Below, in pieces: positions 1 through 9,363 of a stretch of DNA of 64,000 bases. The notes under the pieces were generated by a model, which worked only from the letters and a program-made list of their open reading frames with translations, ran no database searches and was not told where the DNA came from. Positions within the stretch are counted from its first letter, which is position 1; each line of letters starts with the position of its first letter. Origin of the DNA: Bacillota bacterium (lineage in GTDB: Bacteria; Bacillota; Negativicutes; Sporomusales; Sporomusaceae); the NCBI GenBank assembly GCA_017889705.1, contig JAGGAB010000014.1, positions 16,968-80,967 on the forward strand, given 5' to 3'. The position numbers and the translations under genes are program-made.

Positions 1-1576
1 TAACTCCGACTTCCTGCCGAAAAACCCGACAAAAATAACTAGCATCCTGATAACCGGCTTCGGCAGCCACTCGAATTACTGTCTGCTCCGGATCCTGTAG
101 CATAATTTTTGCCTTATCAATCCGGACTTTGGTTAAAAACTCAACAAAGTTGCAGCCTTTCTCCGCTTTAAATATCCGGCTGAAATAGTAAGGACTCAAA
201 TGGACAGTTTGGGCAACCTCATCCAACGAAATGCTTTTATGGAAGTTCTCAGTTATATAGGCGCAAGCCTTATTGATTAGCCTTACATTCATACTGCTGC
301 GATTCTCCAGCATGTTATCCATGAATTGATCCAGCGAATCAAGAATCCAGCGATGTACTTCCTCCCGGTCAGAGCAGCTGATCAGGTGATTGATACAGTT
401 AAAATTAAGTAACGTTAACTTCTCCAGGTTGGCGCCGCCTTCCACAGCCGCCCGCGATAATACAATTAAGAGTTCCAGTACACATGCTTTGACAGTTTCC
501 ATACTAGCTTTAGCCACAAAAATTTCCTGTAAAAGCTGTTTTAAAATTTCCTTAGCCTGCTGCCGTTCACCACAGCGAACCTTATCCAGGAGATTGCGTT
601 CATAATTAAAGGGATAGCGGAAAGATGCAGCGACATTCAAATGCGGCACATCATCAATGTGGATAATTTGGTTGTCACCAATATAAAATTTCTGCTGTTC
701 TGCGCTGACCGCTTCCAAATAAGACTTATGAATCTGGAGCGGATCGGTATAATAGCGTCCAATACCAATGGTCAAGCTAATGCCAAGTTGAATGATGTCA
801 TCGCGGATTCTTCCGGCCATTTCCCGAACTTGCTTATCAACCTCTTGCTGGTCGACTTCGCCTTCATAGCCTATAAACAGAATAATTTCATCGCCGCCAA
901 AAGGCACCACCAGCACCTCTTTACCGGCAATATCACAGACATGTTGATACACCCGCTGCTTGACAACCTGCTTCTCAAGTTCCGAGGTTCTGCGGGTAAG
1001 CTGCTTAAAATTATCAATATTAGCAACCAAAATTACGGCAGAATCTGCCTTGATTCCGAAAAAGCCCGCTCTATCCCGAAAGTTTTTTAAATCAGTCACC
1101 TTACCGGAAATCACATCATGAATAAATGAATTTTTGATAAAGGGCATTGCTTGGTCAAGGTTTTGCCTGAGTTCGGCTTCTTCCTGTTTCTTGCGGTTGC
1201 GCTGAGCAACTTTGTCAACGGCTGCCTGCAAGGTCTGCAACAAATCTTTGGGCCGCAGCGGTTTCAACAAATATTCTGCCGCCCCTAGTGAAAGCGCTTC
1301 TTTGGCATAGTTGAATTCATCAAAGGCAGTAAGCATGACTATAGTAGTATCAGGCAGCGCTGTCCTTATAACTCGCGCCGCCTCTAATCCGTTGAGTTCG
1401 GGCATACGAATGTCCATAAGCACAATATCAGGCTTTTCGGCAACAGCAAGAGCGACCGCGCTCTTACCGTCACCTGTTTCCGCAATGATACGCACTTCGG
1501 GACAATCATTTTCAATGATAAACCGCAACGCCTGCCGTTCTAATTGTTCATCATCAGCAATCATCAGTGTGTACAT
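1..1576 (-). CDS. YesN-type response regulator with AraC DNA-binding domain (3' end outside window)
   Basis: The gene starts at 1576 and reads leftward off the window edge; about 525 codons are visible without a stop. The N-terminus is a receiver domain: the acidic pair IADDE at residues 6-10 and the phospho-acceptor Asp55 in VLMDIRMPE. The middle carries a degenerate GGDEF-like block (VPFGGDEIILF), as in many YesN-type regulators. The last visible part is an AraC-type double helix-turn-helix (SISLDEVAQTVHLSPYYFSR, then AAEAGYQDASYFCRVFR). Family knowledge: such proteins pair with YesM-like sensor kinases and usually control solute uptake or catabolic operons. The partner kinase is not in the window, so the target is unknown. 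The few missing residues lie upstream of position 1. Confidence 0.9.
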   Translation of the reverse strand, partial: MYTLMIADDEQLERQALRFIIENDCPEVRIIAETGDGKSAVALAVAEKPDIVLMDIRMPELNGLEAARVIRTALPDTTIVMLTAFDEFNYAKEALSLGAAEYLLKPLRPKDLLQTLQAAVDKVAQRNRKKQEEAELRQNLDQAMPFIKNSFIHDVISGKVTDLKNFRDRAGFFGIKADSAVILVANIDNFKQLTRRTSELEKQVVKQRVYQHVCDIAGKEVLVVPFGGDEIILFIGYEGEVDQQEVDKQVREMAGRIRDDIIQLGISLTIGIGRYYTDPLQIHKSYLEAVSAEQQKFYIGDNQIIHIDDVPHLNVAASFRYPFNYERNLLDKVRCGERQQAKEILKQLLQEIFVAKASMETVKACVLELLIVLSRAAVEGGANLEKLTLLNFNCINHLISCSDREEVHRWILDSLDQFMDNMLENRSSMNVRLINKACAYITENFHKSISLDEVAQTVHLSPYYFSRIFKAEKGCNFVEFLTKVRIDKAKIMLQDPEQTVIRVAAEAGYQDASYFCRVFRQEVGV

Positions 1577-1655
1577 ATTTGCGTCTCCCTATATCTTCTC
1601 CTCAGCAACCAGCAGACAGCCATTTATTCAGCAAAGCTAGCTTATATGGCGTATA

Positions 1656-2690
1656 TTACATACCTGCTACTTGCTGCGGTTCTGGTGTACTTAATTCAAA
1701 ATCTGAAAGTCTTGCCATATTATACATAGTATATGTCATGGTTTTAAGCATGGCAACCATCAATATGGCGCCAGTTCCCTCACCTAATGCCATATTGGCC
1801 TTTATAGGTATATCATCGGCCAATATATTACCTAGTAGCATCGCATATGACATTCCTGGCTCTTTCGACATATGAGAAGGCAGCCCACAGTGTTCCACCT
1901 CTTTATGAATCCTTGAAGCACAAGCAAAGGCAACTGCCGTGATAAACCCGTCAATAACAAACGGAGTTTTGCGTTTAGCGCACTCAATCATGGCCGAGCA
2001 AATGGCAACAATATCAAAACCACCGACTGAGCGTAAAATATCCTCAATACTGCGGAAGCTTTCCCGGTGCTGTTCAACACCTTTGGCCACGACAATGCAT
2101 TTCCTTCTAATAACTTCATTGGTCGGCGTGCTGGCACCATAGCCCACTACAAATTCAGGCAGTATTCCGGTCATGGCATGCAGCACAGCCGAGGAAGTGG
2201 TTGTATTGCCAATTCCCATTTCACCAAACGATAGGAGATTAGCGCCGTGGGTATCAACAACATAACTGACCATCTCTTCGCCGACACGCCAGGCCTGCTC
2301 AAATTCAGCCTGCGTCATGGCTTCCTCTTTCATAAAATTTTTGGTGCCATTCGCGATCCGGCGGTTAATACCTGTCGTATTTTTATGATTGATGCCGATA
2401 TCTACAACAGAATAAGGCACCTGATTTGCCTGACAAAAACAACTGATGGTGGCATGTCCGGCTACCATATTAGCCGCCTGGAGGTAGGTAATTTCTTGTG
2501 GGAAATTCACAACACCTTCTTCCACAACACCATTATCTGAGGCAAAAATTAAATGATAGGGTTTTATTTCCGGATGCATTGTTCCCCAGGCCAGTAACAT
2601 TTTCTTGAAAATCTTCTCCATTAGTCCCAGGCTATTTACCGGTTTGGCTGCACCATCAACTAATTCCTCAACTGTTGCCTGATAATTCAT
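1656..2690 (-). CDS. cobT: Nicotinate-nucleotide:base phosphoribosyltransferase, CobT family (divergent)
   Basis: 344 aa, start chosen at 2690 because GGAGG lies just upstream; an in-frame upstream ATG at 2774 has no such site and lies inside the riboswitch terminator. CobT activates the lower-ligand base of cobamides by transferring phosphoribose from nicotinate mononucleotide. Family motifs are visible: SDNGVVEEGV in place of the usual GDHGV, GEMGIGNTTTSS, and the C-terminal ALGEGTGA that carries the catalytic Glu. Changes such as DNG for DHG and GASTPTNE for the usual GRGTG-like stretch show a divergent member. Sporomusaceae make phenolic cobamides with the CobT-like pair ArsA/ArsB, so this copy may accept an unusual base; I cannot decide that from sequence. 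A cobalamin riboswitch precedes the gene. Confidence 0.88.
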   Translation of the reverse strand: MNYQATVEELVDGAAKPVNSLGLMEKIFKKMLLAWGTMHPEIKPYHLIFASDNGVVEEGVVNFPQEITYLQAANMVAGHATISCFCQANQVPYSVVDIGINHKNTTGINRRIANGTKNFMKEEAMTQAEFEQAWRVGEEMVSYVVDTHGANLLSFGEMGIGNTTTSSAVLHAMTGILPEFVVGYGASTPTNEVIRRKCIVVAKGVEQHRESFRSIEDILRSVGGFDIVAICSAMIECAKRKTPFVIDGFITAVAFACASRIHKEVEHCGLPSHMSKEPGMSYAMLLGNILADDIPIKANMALGEGTGAILMVAMLKTMTYTMYNMARLSDFELSTPEPQQVAGM

Positions 2691-2738
2691 GCCTATTCCT
2701 CCTATTTTAAATTCTGCGCCAATAAAATAAATAGAATA

Positions 2739-3015
2739 AACCCTAGCCCAAAAGGGCCAGGGTTTTAATTTCAAAAAAGTCCTGTCCTTCCGGTACTACC
2801 CCTGGCGCGGAGGTAAATAACAGCCAAAACAGGCAGGTCTCCTGGCTTACGGATCGTAAGAATACCTCGCCTTCCCGAATTACCGGTGGCATATTAAAAG
2901 CATTCTTCCCCGATTACAGTGGCGCGACCGCGTCGTTTAAGGATTTTCTATTGCAATCCTTCCGATCTTCCCTATTCTCCTCTTGTTGTACTAAGAGGCA
3001 CCTGTATGGTGGCGA
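2739..3015 (-). promoter_or_regulatory. Cobalamin riboswitch upstream of cobT
   Basis: On the minus strand the B12 box AGCCAGGAGACCTGCC (about 2831-2846), the GCCACTGT core element and the flanking GGTGCC hairpin are all present. A hairpin of CCCTGGCCC / GGGCTAGGG with a T-rich tail at about 2739-2766 is the likely expression-platform terminator, just before the cobT ribosome binding site. A second copy at 5682-5956 is almost identical. Confidence 0.95.
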
Positions 3016-3346
3016 TTATTAAGTTTTACTTTCTGTATATATTCTATTCTGCAGAGAAAACTATTCTCCTGTTAGTATATGTACAGTTCGCAAGATGTTG
3101 AAGTATTTAGTCAAAAAAGTTCTATTTTATCTTATTTGCGCAACCCAAGCCAGCTCAGCCTAAAAAACCGCGTCATAGTAAAGCCAGCTGGTGTAATCAT
3201 CCCTGCAATTATTACCGGATAGGTAACCCTTGTTATTATTTGTCATTTTTTTGCCAATGTCTTGTTTCTTCACCGCTCTCACCTTGCACAACAAGCAAAA
3301 TAATGTTACTCTTTTAAGAATCCAAGTATAAGGAGGCTATAGTTTG

Positions 3347-4504
3347 ATGGAAAAGGTTCATGAATATTTTATGACACCGATTAGTATCCTGGGCACAAGC
3401 TGCCTGGAACGAATTGTCACTTACATAAAACCAATGATGTTTAGAAAAGCCTTGATTGTCAGCGACAAAGTCCTTGTCGATACCGGATTGATTGACAAGC
3501 TGTTGACCTTGCTTGACGGCGAGGGAATTTTCTACATTATTTATAAAGATGTTTCACCCAACCCCACGGTGAACCAGGTAAATTATGGTCTAAAGCTCCT
3601 AAGGGACAACGGCTGTGACTTTTTAATATCCTTTGGCGGCGGCTCGCCGCACGATTGCGCCAAAGCCATTGCTCTATTAGCCACCAATGGCGGTGAAATT
3701 GCCGACTACGAGGGCTTGAACAAGTCGCAAAAACGGGCAACCCCACTTATTGCCATTAACACAACTGCTGGTACAGGCAGTGAACTTACCCGCTTTTGCG
3801 TCATTACCGATGAAGAACGCCATGTAAAAATGACCATTAATGACTGGCATGTTACCCCTATTATTGCCGTCAGCGACGCCGAACTTATGCTGGGTATGCC
3901 GCCCGGTCTTACGGCAACAACCGGCATGGATGCTCTGACCCATGCCATCGAAGCTTATGTATCAACAAACGCCAGCCCCGTAACTGATTGCAAAGCAGTA
4001 AAGGCCGTTGAATTAATTACCGGCAGTTTAGCTACTGCCTATAGTAACGGCAGTGATTTAAAATCACGCGAAGCCATGGTTTTCGCCGAATACCTGGCCG
4101 GTATCGCCTTTAATAATGCCAGCCTTGGTTATGTACATGCCCTGGCTCACCAGCTTGGCGGCTTATACAATCTGCCGCACGGTTTATGTAATGCCATTTT
4201 GCTGCCAGCCGTCATGAAATTCAACCTGCCGGCAGCCATCACCAAATATGCCGACCTTGCTCGTGCCGCCGACATTGATACTGCCAATCTGTCAGCCGAA
4301 AAAAGCGCCGAACACTTCATCGCCTTGGTACAGCAGCTTAACCACGCATTAGGCTTGCCAGCCCGCTTATCAGAGCTCCGCGGCTTTAAGGCCGAAGACA
4401 TTCCCCTGTTGGCTGAAAATGCGCTTAAAGATGTATGCTGCCTGACAAACCCCCGTCAGGGATCACAGGAAGATATTGAAGCTATCTACAAGTCAATATT
4501 ATAA
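3347..4504 (+). CDS. Iron-containing alcohol dehydrogenase
   Basis: 385 aa; AGGAGG at 3331-3336 precedes an ATG at 3347 (a TTG at 3344 is also possible). Group III Fe-ADH: the NAD-binding glycine stretch SFGGGSPHDCAKA at about residue 95-107, and the metal ligands in D-A-L-T-H-A-I-E, H-A-L-A-H-Q-L-G and LPHGLCNAI further on. It most resembles the 1,3-propanediol/ethanol/methanol dehydrogenase subgroup and should be a cytosolic NAD(P)H-dependent aldehyde/alcohol oxidoreductase. Length is typical of the family. It stands alone between two B12-controlled genes and an EutJ-like gene, which would fit ethanolamine or propanediol type fermentation, but no such lyase is visible here. The exact substrate is not deducible. 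Confidence 0.92.
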   Translation: MEKVHEYFMTPISILGTSCLERIVTYIKPMMFRKALIVSDKVLVDTGLIDKLLTLLDGEGIFYIIYKDVSPNPTVNQVNYGLKLLRDNGCDFLISFGGGSPHDCAKAIALLATNGGEIADYEGLNKSQKRATPLIAINTTAGTGSELTRFCVITDEERHVKMTINDWHVTPIIAVSDAELMLGMPPGLTATTGMDALTHAIEAYVSTNASPVTDCKAVKAVELITGSLATAYSNGSDLKSREAMVFAEYLAGIAFNNASLGYVHALAHQLGGLYNLPHGLCNAILLPAVMKFNLPAAITKYADLARAADIDTANLSAEKSAEHFIALVQQLNHALGLPARLSELRGFKAEDIPLLAENALKDVCCLTNPRQGSQEDIEAIYKSIL

Positions 4505-4520
4505 CACGGGAAGTAAGTAA

Positions 4521-4558
4521 TGCCCTGCAGTCCAAACATGAACTGCAGGGCATTTATT
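4521..4558. terminator. Bidirectional intrinsic terminator
   Basis: Perfect inverted repeat TGCCCTGCAGT / ACTGCAGGGCA with T/A-rich flanks, between the convergent alcohol dehydrogenase and permease genes. Confidence 0.85.
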
Positions 4559-4562
4559 GTTC

Positions 4563-5648
4563 CTACATCCCAAACATACTAATAAGCCATTTTACCAACA
4601 AACCCGAAACCATACCGACAAACGGATCAGATATGGCTGTCACCGTCATGGTTACACCGCCGACAATGGAATCCGCACTGCCCACACCGCCGCTCAGCGC
4701 CAACGTGGCGTTAATAGGTACGGTTACAATCCCGCCCAACACCAGCAGGAAACCGGCTATCGATTCGTTTGGTACATATTTGCCGATCTTAACCAGCAAA
4801 CCAGCACCTAAGATTGCCGCCATAATAACCATCATCAAAACACCGGCAGCCAGCGGATGTGGCGCAGCTCCGGTAGCGGAAATAATGGCTTGTACCGGTG
4901 CGCCGCCGAACAGGGAAGATACAATATCGGCAATACTGCTGATAATTGTCAGATGATCTAGATTGACTTCAGTCTTGGCCAGTGTCTGGGCAGTAATATT
5001 GCCGAAAGCAATATTGGCGCCAATATTAAGCGCACTTAACCCCAGCGCACCACGCACCACGTTTTTCGTAAAACCTAGTTTTTGCAGGGCAAACCGTTCA
5101 CGCGCTTCTTCAACTGCCACCTGATGATTCTTCTTTAACCAGACACTAACAAGCGACGATACAGCCACACAGCTAATAATCGCATATACAAGTTTGTCGG
5201 CCGGATTGGGAGTACCATAATAACTTATAAGAGCTGTAATAATCGAAACACTGCCAACAATAGGATTTCTTATTGTCATTTCCACAGCAACTTTCGCCAA
5301 AACAATACCCACACCGGCCATCATGGCATTGGTTATCACCGGGCCGATAAAGGCAACAATCACCTTAAACAGCCCCAACAGCCCGACAGCGAGCAAAATG
5401 ACACCTTCGAGAAAAATCATAGAAATTCGTTCCTGAATATTGCGGCCCATAGTTCCAACCAGAGTTAAGGTCTCGGCCTGAAAGGAAATGGGCGCTACAA
5501 CCCCCAGCACACCACAGCCGACAGCTCCGATAATAAACCCGGCAGCTGTTGGGACAGACGCAAACCCAAAGGTCAACGCATATAGACCTCCCGGTATGGC
5601 ATTGATTACTACGCCCAACGCTACAATCAGATCCTGCATACTTAGCAT
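4563..5648 (-). CDS. NCS2-like (nucleobase permease-like) membrane transporter under B12 riboswitch control
   Basis: 361 aa from ATG 5648, which has GAGGAG seven bases upstream. The protein is almost entirely hydrophobic with roughly 10-12 membrane segments and small-residue patterns such as ALTFGFASVPTAAG, GPVITNAMMAGVGIV and SADIVSSLFGG-like stretches reminiscent of the NCS2/xanthine-uracil permease fold. I cannot match it to a characterised member with certainty. A cobalamin riboswitch with its own terminator lies directly upstream, so its expression should fall when cobalamin is plentiful. The likely role is therefore import of something needed for cobamide synthesis; a nucleobase-like lower-ligand base (benzimidazole, adenine) would fit the fold. 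That link is inference. Confidence 0.65.
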   Translation of the reverse strand: MLSMQDLIVALGVVINAIPGGLYALTFGFASVPTAAGFIIGAVGCGVLGVVAPISFQAETLTLVGTMGRNIQERISMIFLEGVILLAVGLLGLFKVIVAFIGPVITNAMMAGVGIVLAKVAVEMTIRNPIVGSVSIITALISYYGTPNPADKLVYAIISCVAVSSLVSVWLKKNHQVAVEEARERFALQKLGFTKNVVRGALGLSALNIGANIAFGNITAQTLAKTEVNLDHLTIISSIADIVSSLFGGAPVQAIISATGAAPHPLAAGVLMMVIMAAILGAGLLVKIGKYVPNESIAGFLLVLGGIVTVPINATLALSGGVGSADSIVGGVTMTVTAISDPFVGMVSGLLVKWLISMFGM

Positions 5649-5681
5649 ATTTGTCTCCTCTTTTCTGCGCCGACACATATA

Positions 5682-5956
5682 AAACTCCCAGCCCAAAAGG
5701 GCTAGGAGTTTACTTTTTCGTGAAATCCTATCCTTCTGGTACTACCCCTGGCGCGGAGGTAAATAACAGCCAAAACAGGCAGGTCTCCTGGCTTACGGAT
5801 CGTAAGAATACCTCGCCTTCCCGGATTGCCGGTGGCATACTAAAGGCATTCTTCCCCGATTACAGTGGCGCGACCGCGTCGTTTAAGGATTTGCTATTGC
5901 AATCCTTCCGATCTTCCCTATTCTCCTCTTGGTTAAGAGGCACCTGTATGGTGGCG
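5682..5956 (-). promoter_or_regulatory. Cobalamin riboswitch upstream of the NCS2-like permease
   Basis: Same B12 box (AGCCAGGAGACCTGCC on the minus strand) and core as the copy before cobT, with only scattered differences over about 200 bases. The expression platform is a hairpin of CTCCTAGCCC / GGGCTGGGAG at 5682-5712 immediately before the permease ribosome binding site. Confidence 0.95.
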
Positions 5957-6070
5957 TTATTAAGTTTTACTTCTTACTTTGCAACTCGTTCCACAATGAT
6001 AATTATTTTCCTGCCACGCTAGGTTACGTTGGCAAGATGTTAAAGTATTTAGTCTAAAAAATCCTATTTT

Positions 6071-6886
6071 TTAGCCAAACATAGCAATGCCAAGCGGAGT
6101 CACCAATAGCGGATGGGGCGGTACATGCACCTTACGTCCAAAAGCTTTGCCAAACTCGTTCTCAAACCCTTGCAAATAGGCAGTGCCGCCTACCACATAA
6201 ACAGGATAATCATTAAATTCTTCATATCCAACCAGCATCTCTTTTACGACAGTGGCCATTTTTTCCACAACCGGCAAAATTACCGGCATAATTTTGCGGT
6301 GCTGGGCATAATCACGCTTCAATAACTCGGCTTCTTCAAAGGAAATCTTGTAGGCACCGGCAAGCACCAAGGAAACATGAGTGCCACCTGTCGGTTCATC
6401 AGCCGTAAAGACCAATTCACCATTGCGCAATACGGCAATTCCGGTTGTACCGCCGCCGATATCGACCACAATGCCATGGGTGATTCCTAGTGCCTCAGCT
6501 GCTGCCACCGGTTCATCTACCTGACAGATAGGTTCAAGGCCAGCTCCGGCAATAACGTGACCACAGGCTGCCGCATTTCGCCCCACTGTTCCAGGCGGAA
6601 TGGCAGTAGCGCCCTTATCCAGGCTAATCCCCATGCGTTCTTCGACCTCTGCCTTAAGTTCTTCGACAATAACCATGGCCCCCCGGAAATCCACCACCAA
6701 GCCATCCTTAACCACCGAGGCCCAGCGCATACTGCCGGCAACCGGGTTACCTGCCTCATCAATAACAACCAACACGACATCAGCTGTTCCCAAGTCCACT
6801 CCTACCTTGTAGGGGCCTGGCAAATCAGCAACCGTTTTGGTTTCAATTAAATCGTATAATTTATGAATTTTCTCATAAGCTTCCAC
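6071..6886 (-). CDS. eutJ: EutJ-like actin/HSP70-fold protein
   Basis: 271 aa from GTG 6886, preceded by AGGGGG at suitable spacing; a longer ORF reaches 6958 but EutJ proteins begin about here. The actin-fold ATPase signatures are clear: GVDLGTADVV near residue 28, PPGTVGRNA, DEPVAAAEALGI, VVDIGGGTTGIAV and the closing YVVGGTAYLQGF. EutJ is encoded in ethanolamine-utilisation operons and has been proposed to act as a chaperone for their proteins; its exact role is unresolved. No eutBC or microcompartment shell gene is visible here, so this copy is either an orphan or serves a B12-dependent enzyme encoded elsewhere. It is followed by the second cobalamin riboswitch, which controls the next gene and not this one. 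Confidence 0.85.
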   Translation of the reverse strand: MEAYEKIHKLYDLIETKTVADLPGPYKVGVDLGTADVVLVVIDEAGNPVAGSMRWASVVKDGLVVDFRGAMVIVEELKAEVEERMGISLDKGATAIPPGTVGRNAAACGHVIAGAGLEPICQVDEPVAAAEALGITHGIVVDIGGGTTGIAVLRNGELVFTADEPTGGTHVSLVLAGAYKISFEEAELLKRDYAQHRKIMPVILPVVEKMATVVKEMLVGYEEFNDYPVYVVGGTAYLQGFENEFGKAFGRKVHVPPHPLLVTPLGIAMFG

Positions 6887-6992
6887 GTAGTAGTCCCCCT
6901 CACCCGCATTCCCATCACTCGGGATTATGTGTATTTGACTTCCCCAAACCCCAGTCAAATACCTGTCACCTTAATTTTAAATAAGTGCCAAA

Positions 6993-7595
6993 TTATTTTA
7001 ATTTTTTGCGCAAAATACTTAAATACCAGATTAAAACGCCAGCAAGTACAACTCCTACTAAGTAAAACCCCATAGAATTGCCAAATTCGGTTATCTGCCG
7101 CCAGTTGTTTCCCAGCCCCATTCCCAGATAAATAAGCGCGCTGCACCAAATGATTGAACTTACAGCACTTCCCAGCATATAGACTTTTCCCGGCATATGG
7201 ACGAAGCCCGCGGAAACCGGAACTGCACCACGGATTACAGGTAAAACTCTCCCGACAACTACTGCAAAAGCACCATATTTATTCAGCCAGTCTTCTATAG
7301 CGACCAATTTAGATTCGGCAGGTATAAGAAAAGAAAAATACCGGGCTATGATCTTGTTCCTGCCAAACCGTCCTAATTGATAACTAATGACTGCCCCCAG
7401 CAAGTCTCCTAATGCAGTCGCTAAGACAGCAGGCGTTAAATCCATTTGACCACTATACACTAAATAACCGGTTAAACCCAAAGTTAATTCACCAGGTAAA
7501 GGCAGTCCGATACCGGTAAGCAGCATTGCCGAAAATACAGCGAAATATCTATATGTCTCGATGTTACCAGAAATTTGCTGTAGTGATTGTTCCAT
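6993..7595 (-). CDS. DedA family membrane protein
   Basis: 200 aa integral membrane protein. The DedA/SNARE-associated motifs are present: GIGLPLPGELTLGLTGYL near residues 28-45, LGDLLGAVISYQLGRFGR, then GRVLPVIRGAVPVSAGFVHMP near the middle, followed by two C-terminal membrane spans. DedA proteins take part in lipid (undecaprenyl phosphate or phospholipid) flipping and proton-motive-force homeostasis. Single gene, with an ATG at 7595 almost abutting the upstream region of the divergent DJ-1 gene. Confidence 0.93.
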   Translation of the reverse strand: MEQSLQQISGNIETYRYFAVFSAMLLTGIGLPLPGELTLGLTGYLVYSGQMDLTPAVLATALGDLLGAVISYQLGRFGRNKIIARYFSFLIPAESKLVAIEDWLNKYGAFAVVVGRVLPVIRGAVPVSAGFVHMPGKVYMLGSAVSSIIWCSALIYLGMGLGNNWRQITEFGNSMGFYLVGVVLAGVLIWYLSILRKKLK

Positions 7596-7736
7596 AGTTA
7601 CCTATACCTTAGGCAAATAAATTTGCCTCTATTTTTATTTAGCCTACTTCACAAAATTAGTATTTCCTGTAAAATTAAATACAAGCACCCATTTAGAATT
7701 AAAAATATACGCAGTTACTTGTCAGGAGTGGTTTTA

Positions 7737-8315
7737 ATGATAAAAATAGGTATAGTACTATTCCCCCAGGTGGAGGAGCTGGATTTTGTCGCTCCTTTTG
7801 AAGTGTTAAGCTATATAAATAAGCTTAAACCCGGCAGCACTCAGGTTATGCTGGCAGCCGAAACCCTTGAACCCATTACCGCGTTTAACGGCCTGAAAGT
7901 AATCCCTGATATAACCCTTGCTGAAGCTCCTCAGTTTGACATCATCGTTATCCCCGGTGGCAAAGGCCGAATAGCTGCCATGAAAAATCCGGCTATCTGT
8001 CAGTTTGTCCAAAAACAATCGGCGCAAACCCTGTATACCACATCAGTCTGCACCGGCGCATTCATTCTGGCCGGAGCCGGTTTACTGACAAATAAAAAAG
8101 CCACTACCTATCACACGGCGCTGGATGAATTAGCGGCCTATTCTGTAAAAGTCAAACAACAGAAGGTTGTACAGGACGGTAACATCATTACCGCTGCCGG
8201 CGTAAGTTCCGGACTTGAATTGGGGCTATATGTACTTAAACTTTTATTTGGCCTGGCACTTTCCCAGGAAGTTGCAAATAAAATTGAATACCCAATTGAT
8301 GTATCCCTACTGTAA
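7737..8315 (+). CDS. DJ-1/PfpI family protein
   Basis: 192 aa, started at ATG 7737 behind CAGGAG; the open frame extends further upstream but the DJ-1 fold begins at MIKIGIVLFPQVEELD. The class I glutamine amidotransferase-like fold shows IPGGKGR and the nucleophile elbow TSVCTGAFILAGAGLL with Cys near residue 104, followed by AGVSSGLELGLY. Members include isonitrile hydratase, deglycase-like proteins and intracellular proteases; substrate cannot be inferred. It ends at a terminator shared with the convergent nitroreductase gene. Confidence 0.88.
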   Translation: MIKIGIVLFPQVEELDFVAPFEVLSYINKLKPGSTQVMLAAETLEPITAFNGLKVIPDITLAEAPQFDIIVIPGGKGRIAAMKNPAICQFVQKQSAQTLYTTSVCTGAFILAGAGLLTNKKATTYHTALDELAAYSVKVKQQKVVQDGNIITAAGVSSGLELGLYVLKLLFGLALSQEVANKIEYPIDVSLL

Positions 8316-8322
8316 AATAAAA

Positions 8323-8364
8323 ATGACGCTGCTAAGTAATATAACTTAACAGCGTCATCTTTAT
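8323..8364. terminator. Bidirectional intrinsic terminator
   Basis: Inverted repeat ATGACGCTGCTAAGT / ACTTAACAGCGTCAT followed by TTTATTTT, between the convergent DJ-1 and nitroreductase genes. Confidence 0.88.
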
Positions 8365-8365
8365 T

Positions 8366-9001
8366 TTACTTAATGAATGTTACCACTTCTTCCACCGGTT
8401 TACGCGGCGGTGATGATAATTTATCCGAAGCAGGTACTCCCAGCGGCGTCATGGCTGCCAAATAGTAGCCTTCCTTCTTGAATCCGATGTATTCGGAAAT
8501 CTCTTTATCAGCATAGGTCGGACCTGTCATCCAGCAAGTGCCATACCCCTTGTCGGCAGCTGCCAACAGCAGATTTTCCAGCGCGGCGGCAATGTTTTGG
8601 ACACCGGGATTGGGTTTAGCATATTGGGCAACTTCCTCTGGCGGCATAACACCATCAGCCAACAGCATATCAGCTATCGTATCATACTTGCCGGCATATA
8701 CAAGGATTAGCACCGGCGCACCTTTAAAAACAGTCTGATAACCCACCATACCTGTAAAACCCTTAATTTTTGCCTCATCACGTAAAGACTTGCTCAGTTC
8801 AACATTCTTTCTTTCGACAATCCTGGCAATCTCAGCAATCTTTTCCTTGTTGCTGACAACAACAAAATGCCAGTTCTGCTGGTTTTTCCCTGAAGGTGCA
8901 TAGGTAGCTGCTTTAACGAGTTCTTTAATTGTTTGTTCTGGAATCTCTTCCTCAGTAAATTTCCTTACGCTGTGACGTTTGTAAATAAATTCCATGTCCA
9001 C
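8366..9001 (-). CDS. Nitroreductase family flavoprotein
   Basis: 211 aa from GTG 9001, nine bases after AAGGAGG; ATG 8995 is a close alternative. FMN-binding motifs of the family are visible at the start (RHSVRKFTEEEIP, then ATYAPSGKNQQNWHFVVV) and near the end (GYGTCWMTGP and MTPLGVP). These cytosolic enzymes use NAD(P)H to reduce nitro compounds, quinones or other electron-poor substrates. Monocistronic as far as visible. Confidence 0.92.
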   Translation of the reverse strand: MDMEFIYKRHSVRKFTEEEIPEQTIKELVKAATYAPSGKNQQNWHFVVVSNKEKIAEIARIVERKNVELSKSLRDEAKIKGFTGMVGYQTVFKGAPVLILVYAGKYDTIADMLLADGVMPPEEVAQYAKPNPGVQNIAAALENLLLAAADKGYGTCWMTGPTYADKEISEYIGFKKEGYYLAAMTPLGVPASDKLSSPPRKPVEEVVTFIK

Positions 9002-9363
9002 CTTAATCAACCTCCTTAACTAGATGTCTCACATAATATTTATACATTACCAGAATTTGTCCTGCTATGCAAATGCGAACTTAACGCCAACAACAGATTG
9101 ACTGCCACACTGCCCCGACTAGTTTACTTACGTATGAAAATAATCCGATTCACTGGCCTTTCCTTTTGAGGAAACTATATTTTTTATTGCAGACTATACT
9201 TTTAGATAGTGCGATTCCATGAAGTTTCTGGTATAATTTGTCTAATAGTACCCAATATTGTTAATTTCGTTACAAAAGTGTTGGAATCATAAGCACGATT
9301 TAAAGCGTAAGTAAAATATTAGTTATGTTGTAACTATACTTAGTTAGATAGGCGGGTATATTA
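9002..9363. other. Intergenic region ahead of the ketoacyl synthase locus
   Basis: A 360-base AT-rich divergent region. A TATAAT at about 9231-9236 could be a -10 element for the rightward genes, with a poor -35. I see no tRNA, riboswitch core or repeat here. Confidence 0.4.

Noticed and set aside
2919..3101. Plus-strand open frames across the cobalamin riboswitches
   Set aside because: They run antisense through conserved riboswitch sequence and encode no recognisable protein.
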